Source: a virus
Virus record (IMG/VR): IMGVR_UViG_3300043410_000775
Span: 1-38,221 of that record
Strand: one strand, 5' to 3'
Length of the DNA stretch: 38,221 nt
In this document: piece after piece, positions 1-6,025 of the stretch
Layout: each line of letters starts with the position of its first letter
How positions within the stretch are numbered: position 1 is the stretch's first letter
The notes under the pieces: generated by a model
Told to the model about the DNA's origin: nothing
The model's database searches: none
What the model saw: the letters and a program-made list of their open reading frames with translations, nothing else
Translations under genes and position numbers: made by a program

Positions 1-3
1 TTT

Positions 4-210
4 TTACGATATCATCAATCTGACGACATGACAACATGGGTCGCCCCCTGCGTCCCACTCTTCTAACTCTTCCTCACCCATATATTCGTATCCACCGTCA
101 TGTGTATTGCAATATGGAGGAGTAATCCAACCACGATCAATACCGCTTGAAAGCCAAATACCAAACTCTTGCTCCTCTTGAGACAAGTCTTCTTCATGTG
201 AATGATTCAT
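4..210 (-). CDS. Small acidic Cys/His-containing protein, unknown function
   Basis: This 68-residue protein is strongly acidic (runs such as GEEELEEWD). It carries two local Cys/His groups: PPYCNTHDG in the middle and DPCCHVVRL near the C-terminus. That arrangement could bind a metal, but this is inference. The ATG lies 12 nt past the stop of the DUF885 peptidase gene, so it is probably the next gene in the same transcript. A GGAAG about 14 nt upstream of the ATG is a weak ribosome binding site. I recall similar short C-THD...GGDPC-H proteins among phage hypotheticals, but no function is known to me. It ends in TAA at the window edge. Confidence 0.6.
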   Translation of the reverse strand: MNHSHEEDLSQEEQEFGIWLSSGIDRGWITPPYCNTHDGGYEYMGEEELEEWDAGGDPCCHVVRLMIS

Positions 211-222
211 ATACTAATTCTA

Positions 223-1869
223 CTACTTCCCATTCCACTTGTCAAGTTCTGCTTTAAGAATATCCAATCCCATTGGGCCAAGTTTGAGAGCATGCATATG
301 AAATTTCTTAAGATCAAATTTGTCGCCAAGTCTTTGTTTGGCACTTTCTCGTGCCTCTAGCCAAACCTTTTCACCTAGTTTATAAGTAATTGCCTGACCT
401 GCCCATGAGATATATCTATTTATTTCACTAACAGCATAACTGTGGTTAAGCAATGCTCGTTCTTTCATAAATTCCGTGGCAGATTCTGGAGTCCAAATGT
501 TACCATTGGGGTCATCATACCCAAGATGTAGTCCAACATCAACCACCAATCTTGCTGCTCTCATTGCTTGACAAAGAAGGTACCCCATTTTATATCCTGG
601 GTCATCAAAATATCCAAGTTCATCCATTAATCTTTCTGAATATAATGCCCAACCTTCGCCGTATCCAGAATTCCAACCAGACTCTCTTTGATATACACTT
701 AGTGTATCTTTGTTTAATGTTGCTGTAGCAATTTGCATGTGGTGTCCAGGAACAGACTCGTGGAACCATGTTGAATAGTTTTCCCAAGTTGTATATTGTT
801 CTCTACCCAAAGTAGGATAGTAAGTTCTTCCTGGACGAGTTAAGTCATCTGATGGACCCTTATAGTATGGTGATTCATCAATAGTATCCTCATCCATAAC
901 AACTTCACATTTTTTAATTGCAGTAGGTAGTGTAAAATATTTTCCATTCATTTCAGAAATAGCCATAGCAGTTACGCCCTCAAGAAATTTCTTAAAATTG
1001 TCTTTGCCATGCACTATGTATCGTGAATCATTGTTTAATGTTTCTGAAAAGTCTGTTAACTTCGTAGCACTAGGATTGATTTGCTTACCAATCTCCCACA
1101 TTTGGGCATTAATTGAATCTAGTTCTTTAAGTCCCCAATTATAAATATCTTTTGGAACAATTGTTAAACCAGTTTGTTGTCTAACAGTTTTAATATATCT
1201 TTCTTTGCCAACTCTCCAATTATCATCAGCAACAGGACTGTATTTAACTTCTAGCCATGAGGCAATTTGTTCAAATGCAATTTCTGCTTCTTTGGCAGCC
1301 TTCAATAATCGCTTATTAGTTTGATCAATGTCAGTTACAAATTTAGTGAGTTTGCCATCTGCATAATTATTAAGATTGTCTATTGTAAACTTTACTCTCA
1401 ACTTAGAATTCATGCTTCCCAAAACATGCATATCTTTTAGTGATGATGCCCACTGATTAAGGGCAACAGGAATTTTCTCTAAACGCTTTATAATGTTTAA
1501 AATATCTTTTTTAGTTTCTTTTGGCATTACTTCAAACACTTCAAAGATAGTTTGTGGTTCTGAAAATACAGATCCAAAATAGACATAAGTCCATAAATCA
1601 TCATGATTATCTATATAATCATTAATGTCATTTAAAATAATGGCTTTTGCTAATTCATCATAGCGATCTATTGGCTCTGCTAGTTCTAACTTCTTTTTAT
1701 ATGACTTAGCCACCCTTAGAAATGGGTCGGTGGGATGATAAGAATAGTCGTTCCAATAATTATTATGGTCAGGATTGTTGGCATAAGTTGCTTCAATAGC
1801 ATCATGTTCTAAATTTTTATGATAATATTCTTCGCACAGCCTAAATATTGATGAACGATGTTTAGTCAC
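223..1869 (-). CDS. DUF885-family zinc metallopeptidase-like protein
   Basis: This 548-residue protein has the hallmarks of the bacterial DUF885 family, predicted zinc peptidases. A FHESVPGHHMQ motif (about residues 369-379) matches the family HExxPGHHxQ signature. A YGEGWALYSE motif follows at about 403-412 and would supply the third metal ligand. Length is near that of cellular members (about 550-600), so it looks complete. It has no signal peptide or membrane segment, so a cytoplasmic enzyme is expected. The start is GTG at 1869, with AAAGG 6 nt upstream. A consensus-like promoter lies about 50 nt upstream. DUF885 is unusual phage cargo; the substrate is unknown. It could act on host peptides or proteins, but nothing in the sequence decides this. 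It follows the RsmI-like gene and precedes a small acidic ORF. Confidence 0.85.
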   Translation of the reverse strand: MTKHRSSIFRLCEEYYHKNLEHDAIEATYANNPDHNNYWNDYSYHPTDPFLRVAKSYKKKLELAEPIDRYDELAKAIILNDINDYIDNHDDLWTYVYFGSVFSEPQTIFEVFEVMPKETKKDILNIIKRLEKIPVALNQWASSLKDMHVLGSMNSKLRVKFTIDNLNNYADGKLTKFVTDIDQTNKRLLKAAKEAEIAFEQIASWLEVKYSPVADDNWRVGKERYIKTVRQQTGLTIVPKDIYNWGLKELDSINAQMWEIGKQINPSATKLTDFSETLNNDSRYIVHGKDNFKKFLEGVTAMAISEMNGKYFTLPTAIKKCEVVMDEDTIDESPYYKGPSDDLTRPGRTYYPTLGREQYTTWENYSTWFHESVPGHHMQIATATLNKDTLSVYQRESGWNSGYGEGWALYSERLMDELGYFDDPGYKMGYLLCQAMRAARLVVDVGLHLGYDDPNGNIWTPESATEFMKERALLNHSYAVSEINRYISWAGQAITYKLGEKVWLEARESAKQRLGDKFDLKKFHMHALKLGPMGLDILKAELDKWNGK

Positions 1870-1890
1870 TTGAAGCCTTTCAAAACCCAG

Positions 1891-1904
1891 GGGACAGTAG
1901 TCCC
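1891..1904 (-). promoter_or_regulatory. Short hairpin in the DUF885 leader
   Basis: On the minus strand this reads GGGAC-TACT-GTCCC: a perfect 5-bp GC-rich stem with a 4-nt loop. It lies between the predicted transcription start (about 1913) and the GTG start at 1869. It sits about 13 nt above the AAAGG ribosome binding site, so it does not cover it. No T-run follows, so it is not a terminator. It may stabilise the 5' end of the message or affect initiation; this is inference. Confidence 0.4.
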
Positions 1905-1919
1905 AGAATACACACTACC

Positions 1920-1948
1920 AGTATACCATCAATCAACCCTAAAGTCAA
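1920..1948 (-). promoter_or_regulatory. Sigma70-type promoter for the DUF885 gene
   Basis: On the minus strand there is TTGACT (1948-1943), a 17-nt spacer, then TATACT (1925-1920). The -10 is preceded by TGG, giving an extended -10. The predicted start is near 1913, leaving about 44 nt of leader before the GTG at 1869. This is the only promoter found here with both a good -35 and a good -10. It lies wholly in the gap between the RsmI-like gene stop (1952) and the peptidase start. Confidence 0.75.
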
Positions 1949-1951
1949 CAA

Positions 1952-2788
1952 CTAATACTCATAAGGTTGCATTTCTCTCTGGGGATCATATATTTTTTCC
2001 ACAGGCGGAGAAATTAAAAATGCATATCGATTATTTTCATTTTCATTAAAATAATTAAACTCAGATGGATTTTGTTGAACATAATCCAACACCTCTAAAG
2101 AAGAGCCACGAATAACCTTTTCATTTTTTCTAGTTAAATTAATAAACAATTCAGCGTAGTATTCGTTACCAAAATATTTATGAAAATCTACCAGAGAATC
2201 TTTAAGTGTTTCTGGATTTGTTGTAAAGATAATTGGACAACTTAAATTCTTTAAACCAGAAAAATACTTTTCTTTTTCTTTTTCATCTAATAATTCTGTA
2301 TCTATACTAAATGCAAAATTTCCTACTGGACTATGTGCACTAGTAATTGCTGCAATAATTGAATTTGGCCCAGGTAATGTTTTGTATGCAATATTTTTTT
2401 CAATACAATAATATTTTAAAAATGATCCAGGATCTAAAAAGTTAGAGCATCCCTCATCTGAAACAACAAGAATTTTTTTATTTTTATTAAAGGCCTCATC
2501 AAGCAAAAATGCATTCATGTGTTCAATATGATCTCGTTGATCTCTTAAATTATATACATAAATTGTTGCATGTGGTTCAATTTGAACGCCAGTTTGAACC
2601 CTATTAAAATAATCTCTAAGACCAGATATCAATCTAGAAAACTGACTAACTGTTTCAACAACTATAATATCTGCAGCATTTAAATGACGTAAAAGATTAA
2701 ATGATGTATCTGCTGGATTTCCTAGCGGTACTGTTCCAAACACTATATTTTCTTGAAACAGACTGTCTTGTGGTTCGTATATAGACAA
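1952..2788 (-). CDS. Divergent RsmI-like SAM-dependent methyltransferase
   Basis: This 278-residue protein aligns by eye along its whole length with RsmI, which 2'-O-methylates C1402 of 16S rRNA (tetrapyrrole-methylase fold). Near the N-terminus VPLGNPADTSFNLLRHL corresponds to the family GTPLGNxxDxxxRAL. Further on VSDEGCSNFLDPG matches SDAGTPxxSDPG, and LPGPNSIIAAI matches LPGPSA. In the C-terminal half FTTNPETLKDSL and NLTRKNEKVIRG match ESPHRL and ELTKxxEExxRG. Several conserved positions differ (SDEGC for SDAGTP, TTNPET for ESPHR), so specificity may have changed. Translation starts at TTG 2788 with AGGAGA 6 nt upstream, and that site lies in a hairpin. A rRNA methyltransferase on a phage suggests tuning of host translation or a changed substrate; this is inference. 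The name rsmI is withheld because of the divergence. Confidence 0.8.
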   Translation of the reverse strand: MSIYEPQDSLFQENIVFGTVPLGNPADTSFNLLRHLNAADIIVVETVSQFSRLISGLRDYFNRVQTGVQIEPHATIYVYNLRDQRDHIEHMNAFLLDEAFNKNKKILVVSDEGCSNFLDPGSFLKYYCIEKNIAYKTLPGPNSIIAAITSAHSPVGNFAFSIDTELLDEKEKEKYFSGLKNLSCPIIFTTNPETLKDSLVDFHKYFGNEYYAELFINLTRKNEKVIRGSSLEVLDYVQQNPSEFNYFNENENNRYAFLISPPVEKIYDPQREMQPYEY

Positions 2789-2792
2789 AAAT

Positions 2793-2838
2793 ATTCTCCT
2801 AATGTATAGATTTTAAGTATACCATACATCAGGAGAAT
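2793..2838 (-). promoter_or_regulatory. Inverted repeat sequestering the RsmI-like ribosome binding site
   Basis: Two 17-nt arms (2838-2822 and 2809-2793) pair with only two G-T wobbles around a 12-nt loop. The 3' arm contains the AGGAGA Shine-Dalgarno sequence (2800-2795) of the RsmI-like gene. RNA read through from the holin-like genes upstream would fold and hide that site, or terminate weakly at the T-rich stretch just after it. The first six nt of the loop are a -10 element, TATACT. RNA started there would lack the 5' arm and leave the site open. Phage T4 gene e uses the same logic. Confidence 0.7.
2816..2824 (-). promoter_or_regulatory. Extended -10 promoter in the hairpin loop, for the RsmI-like gene
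   Basis: On the minus strand it reads TGG TATACT, preceded by TA, within the shared motif ATGGTATA(A/C)T. There is no recognisable -35 at 16-18 nt. The predicted start is near 2809, the first base of the 3' arm of the surrounding hairpin. The leader would be only about 20 nt and would expose the AGGAGA site. Confidence 0.55.
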
Positions 2839-2845
2839 ACATTTT

Positions 2846-3142
2846 TTACGCCTTTGATTTTGCTCTACGCTTTTCAACTACCATATCTTCTACAGTTACT
2901 GCATTTTTGTCTGTTGTAGAGAATGCTGAATTAATCTCATCTGCTGTAAGTCTACCATCGTCCATAAATGCACGAGCCAACTTTTCTATCACTGCTGCTA
3001 CTGCTGTAAGTCCAGCAACTGTAATAGCCTTTACTGTTGATATACCTGCGATGGCACCAGCACCAATAACTGCTAGTCCGTTAGCAGCAAATACTGCAAC
3101 AATACGCATGAGGATGTTCCAAATATTTTTTACACCATTCAT
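2846..3142 (-). CDS. Holin-like membrane protein
   Basis: This 98-residue protein has two hydrophobic segments: RIVAVFAANGLAVIGAGAIAG and, after a short turn, a segment around AITVAGLTAVAAVI. A charged C-terminal tail rich in Lys/Arg follows. The layout and the GAGA-rich first helix resemble the small two-helix holins (r1t-like) of Gram-positive and actinobacterial phages, which open the membrane for lysis. After the second helix, DDGRLTADEI resembles half an EF-hand, a feature I recall in some phage holins. AAGGAGG lies 7 nt before the ATG. It follows the 66-residue membrane protein by 2 nt, and together they look like a lysis cassette. No endolysin is adjacent, so the assignment rests on topology and position. 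Confidence 0.65.
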   Translation of the reverse strand: MNGVKNIWNILMRIVAVFAANGLAVIGAGAIAGISTVKAITVAGLTAVAAVIEKLARAFMDDGRLTADEINSAFSTTDKNAVTVEDMVVEKRRAKSKA

Positions 3143-3144
3143 AT

Positions 3145-3345
3145 TTATTCCTCCTTATCTTTTGGATTTCTTAATCTTAGTGTAAGTATCCACACTAAAA
3201 ATGATACTAAAGTTACATTTCCAATAACTGTTTTGGCTGATCCAGTAAGAACGAGCCATGCTGAGAATAACCCAACAAATGTCCAGATCTCACTGAAAAA
3301 ATCTGCTGAAATATCTTTAAAAAACTCCCATATTGCTTTCATCAT
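3145..3345 (-). CDS. Small two-helix membrane protein, second holin or antiholin candidate
   Basis: This 66-residue protein has two hydrophobic stretches (about 17-36, IWTFVGLFSAWLVLTG, and 40-57, VIGNVTLVSFLVWILTL) and a charged C-terminus RLRNPKDKEE. The ATG at 3345 overlaps the stop of the large secreted protein (ATGA). A strong AAGGAGG lies 8 nt upstream. The holin-like gene follows 2 nt later. Pairs of small membrane proteins like this often act as holin and antiholin, but nothing proves which is which. Confidence 0.6.
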   Translation of the reverse strand: MMKAIWEFFKDISADFFSEIWTFVGLFSAWLVLTGSAKTVIGNVTLVSFLVWILTLRLRNPKDKEE

Positions 3346-5915
3346 TGTCCGAACCTCCTTCTTAGTACTGGACCTGCAATTATTGTTGCGATCAGTACTT
3401 TCTTTGCTTTCTTTCTTGTAATAGGACTCATATCATTTCCGATATTAGCCAATGCTGCGAATGCCTCACTAACTGCCTGAACCGCTGCACCTGCACCTGG
3501 AATAGCATCAAGTGCTGCTGGAAGATATGTACACTGCTCAATTGGATGTTCATTTCCATCTAAGTCAACATGTACCATTGTTCCATCTTCTTTTGTAATA
3601 TCTTTACACACATATGTAACTAATACTGGCACTGCAATATCTGGTGCATTAAATGTTGTGCCTCCAGGTTGCCCTATAAATGTATCCTGCGTTGTAATCG
3701 CATCTGGTGGAATTGGTAGGCCTGATCCTGGAGGCGGAGCGGGTGGTGTAAGTTTTCCATCTTCCCCCACAACTTGAGGTGCTGATTTTGTTCCAAAGAA
3801 TTGTATTCCGCCATTTTCTATTCCTGGCTTATCCTGTTGTATGTGTGGAACTAGCACTTCTTTTGGTGCTTCTTTTACTACTGTATCTGAAAGTTGATCT
3901 GGGCTATTTGGCTTTAAGCCAGTCTCTGCCTCTTTTGCTTTATCTGCTTCCGCTTTAGCAGCATCTGCTTTTTCTTGTGCATCTTTAGCAGCCTGGTCTT
4001 TTGCTGCCTGTTCTGCTGCTGCTTTATCTGCTTCTGCCTTAGCATCAGCCTCTGCTTGGGCTTTGGCTTCCGCTTTTGCTTTAGCATTTGCTTCTTCTTG
4101 AGCCTTAGCCTCTGCTTCTGCTTTTGCTTGTGCTTCTGCCTGTGCCTTAGCCTCTGCTTCTGCTGCTAACTTTTCAGCCTCAGCCTGTGCAGCAGCATCT
4201 GCCTCTGCTTTTGCTTTTGCTTCCGCTTCTGCTGCTGCTTGTTCTGCAGCAATACGATCAGCCTCAGCCTTGACTGCTGCTTCTGCTGCTGCCTTTGCTT
4301 CTGCCTCTGCCTTGGCTGCTGCTTCTGCAGCGGCTTTAGCCTGAGCCTCTGCTTGGGCTGCTGCCTGTGCTGCTGCTTGGGCTGCTGCTTCTGCTGCTGC
4401 AGCCTCTCTTGCAGCCTGTGCTGCTATTGCTGCTTGTCGTGCTGCTTCTGCCTCTGCAGCAATTCTAGCATTTTCTGCTGCTATTCTTTGTTGCTCTGCA
4501 TAATAATTTGTAGTAACTTGAGCAGCATTTGTCATTGCTGTTACTGCTTCATTTACTTTTGTTGTTGCTGTATTTGCCAAAGAATCTGCTGTTTGAATAG
4601 CAGTTGTTAGGTTTTGATTTGCAGTTGTTAGGTTTTGCTGTTCTGTTGTTAGGTTTTCTTGAGCCGTTGTTAGGTTTTGTTCTGCTTCAACTTTTGCCGT
4701 TGTTAAAATTTCTAAGGTTGACTGATCATTAGTCAAAGTTGTTTGAGCGGTAGCAAGAGTTTGAGTAGCGCTTTCAATGAGGGCTGTCTTTTGGGTATTA
4801 TCTAAAACAGGTACCACAGTTAGCACATTGTCTTGACGAACACCAGTTCTTGGACCACCGTAAACATCTGTGTTTCCAGTCATAGTTCCTGCGCCAGTCC
4901 ACTCACCAGTTTCTGGATTAACTGTCATATCCCAGGTAATATAGGTAAGGGGGCCGTTGTTGTCTCCAAAACGGTGAAGAGTCCAGTCAATACTCAAGGT
5001 AGTTTCTGTAGTAGTTACAGTTATAGATGCACCATTTCCTGCACTCATGTAATCAGACTGAAATACATAAATTCCATCCTGAGTCATATTTGGCCAATCC
5101 CAATATGTGTAATCTGCACCACCAAACGAGATGGTTGCTTTCGAACTTACATAAATTTGACTGTTGGTTCCTTGACCATTAAAAACAGTATCTCCCATTT
5201 TTACATCAAATGGTGTTTGAATCTGTGTAGCAGCATCCCACATAGCGGGAAGAGTTGTTGTGGTAACAGTTGGAGTTTCTGGAGTAACAGGTGCTACATA
5301 CCCAGAAGTTGTATAGGTCATGGCGCTAGGTGGCAGTGCAACTGCTGCATCTAAGGCTGTTTGAGAATTTGATACGGCAGTAATGTCCGCAGCAACTACA
5401 GCGGTTTGTAATTCAACAGCAGTTGTAGCAACTTCTACTGTTGCCGTAGCAGACTCAACTGTTGCTGTAGCCTCAGCAACAATGGCTGTTTGAGACTCAA
5501 CATTAGCCTGTGCTATTGTTGCAACGGAAATTGCTGTCTCTGCTGACTGAATTGCTGTATTAGCATCTTGAACCTTTGTTGTTGCCTCAGATATAGCGGT
5601 GGCAATTGGCTCTGTTGTAGTGGCTATCTGAATGGCTGTTTGAGTATCTACCGTTGGATTATTGGACACTACTGTATTTATAATGGCTGTAGATTGTGCC
5701 TGAGCCTCTGTATTTAAGGTTGCTACTGCTGTCTCCACTTTAGCCTCTACAGTTTCTATTGTAATCTGTACAGTGCTTGTATCTGAAATAGGGGTAGTTG
5801 AAGGACTTACTTGAACAGTAACCTCGTCAGCATGAGCCCTTTCTGCTGGAGAAAAGATCATCCATAGTGTTAGAAGTAATCCTATAAAACTTGTTTTTAG
5901 TAAAAATGACTTTAT
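3342..5915 (-). CDS. Large secreted rod-like coiled-coil protein (non-AUG start proposed)
   Basis: From the first ATG (5861) the protein is 839 residues. The frame stays open upstream and encodes a classical Sec signal peptide: KSFLLK, then FIGLLLTLWMIF, then a cleavage site after AHA. No ATG, GTG or TTG occurs in that extension. The best-placed start is AUA at 5915, 3 nt after GGGGGAAGG, giving 857 residues. In order it has a Thr/Ala-rich coiled-coil, a Trp/Tyr-rich beta domain of about 150 residues (YWDWPNMT), and a heptad repeat of NLTTAxx. Then comes a rod of about 190 Ala/Glu/Lys residues like the middle of TolA, and a Pro-rich stretch. The C-terminal part has two Cys and a short hydrophobic end followed by RRRFGQ. 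It probably spans or coats the host envelope. It is translationally coupled (ATGA) to the membrane/holin genes. It could be a lysis aid, an exclusion factor or an adhesin; a virion fibre is less likely given the signal peptide. Confidence 0.75.
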   Translation of the reverse strand: MKSFLLKTSFIGLLLTLWMIFSPAERAHADEVTVQVSPSTTPISDTSTVQITIETVEAKVETAVATLNTEAQAQSTAIINTVVSNNPTVDTQTAIQIATTTEPIATAISEATTKVQDANTAIQSAETAISVATIAQANVESQTAIVAEATATVESATATVEVATTAVELQTAVVAADITAVSNSQTALDAAVALPPSAMTYTTSGYVAPVTPETPTVTTTTLPAMWDAATQIQTPFDVKMGDTVFNGQGTNSQIYVSSKATISFGGADYTYWDWPNMTQDGIYVFQSDYMSAGNGASITVTTTETTLSIDWTLHRFGDNNGPLTYITWDMTVNPETGEWTGAGTMTGNTDVYGGPRTGVRQDNVLTVVPVLDNTQKTALIESATQTLATAQTTLTNDQSTLEILTTAKVEAEQNLTTAQENLTTEQQNLTTANQNLTTAIQTADSLANTATTKVNEAVTAMTNAAQVTTNYYAEQQRIAAENARIAAEAEAARQAAIAAQAAREAAAAEAAAQAAAQAAAQAEAQAKAAAEAAAKAEAEAKAAAEAAVKAEADRIAAEQAAAEAEAKAKAEADAAAQAEAEKLAAEAEAKAQAEAQAKAEAEAKAQEEANAKAKAEAKAQAEADAKAEADKAAAEQAAKDQAAKDAQEKADAAKAEADKAKEAETGLKPNSPDQLSDTVVKEAPKEVLVPHIQQDKPGIENGGIQFFGTKSAPQVVGEDGKLTPPAPPPGSGLPIPPDAITTQDTFIGQPGGTTFNAPDIAVPVLVTYVCKDITKEDGTMVHVDLDGNEHPIEQCTYLPAALDAIPGAGAAVQAVSEAFAALANIGNDMSPITRKKAKKVLIATIIAGPVLRRRFGQ
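4603..4686 (-). repeat. Four tandem 21-bp repeats encoding a heptad repeat
   Basis: The + strand core GTTGTTAGGTTTT begins at 4603, 4624, 4645 and 4666, an exact 21-nt period. It encodes four NLTTA-x-x heptads in the secreted rod protein. The period equals one coiled-coil heptad, so copy number can change without breaking the frame or the helix register. Confidence 0.85.
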
Positions 5916-5954
5916 TTTCCTTCCCCCTTAGCAGACCAGATGTCTGATAAGGCT

Positions 5955-5963
5955 ATTATACCA
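5955..5963 (-). promoter_or_regulatory. Extended -10 promoter for the secreted rod protein and holin-like genes
   Basis: On the minus strand it reads TGG TATAAT, preceded by A, matching the motif shared by several promoters here. It lies just after the terminator of the 357-residue secreted protein gene. The -35 position is only a T-run, and a second TATAAT at 5973-5968 could contribute. The leader would be about 30 nt. It includes a small inverted repeat (CAGAC-ATCTG-GTCTG) and the GGGGGAAGG ribosome binding site. Confidence 0.6.
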
Positions 5964-5972
5964 TTTTATTAT

Positions 5973-6008
5973 AAAAGAAAAAGGACTAGCACTTCTGTAC
6001 TAGCCCTT
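5973..6008 (-). terminator. Rho-independent terminator after the 357-residue secreted protein
   Basis: On the minus strand GGGCTAGTAC and GTGCTAGTCC form a 10-bp stem with two G-T wobbles and an AGAA loop. It is extended by two A-T pairs and followed by TTTTTCTTTT. It starts 18 nt past the stop codon at 6026. It separates the terminase/secreted-protein transcript from the next unit, whose promoter begins about 10 nt further on. Confidence 0.88.
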
Positions 6009-6025
6009 AATCTTTTAAGTTTTAA

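Noticed and set aside
1858-2049. + strand ORF of 63 codons over the DUF885 promoter
   Set aside because: It covers a strong minus-strand promoter and two gene ends, with no recognisable protein features.
1-2845. Host/prophage boundary at the RsmI and DUF885 genes
   Set aside because: They share the strand, AT-richness, gene spacing and promoter motif with the phage genes, and no integrase or att repeat is seen; capture by the phage is simpler.
3975-4610. Two long Cys/Phe/Leu-rich + strand ORFs
   Set aside because: They are antisense readings of the Ala/Glu/Lys-rich rod (GCn/GCTTCn repeats) and have no ribosome binding site or known pattern.
4833-5354. + strand ORF of 173 codons
   Set aside because: It is antisense to the beta domain of the secreted rod protein and its composition is that of a shadow frame.
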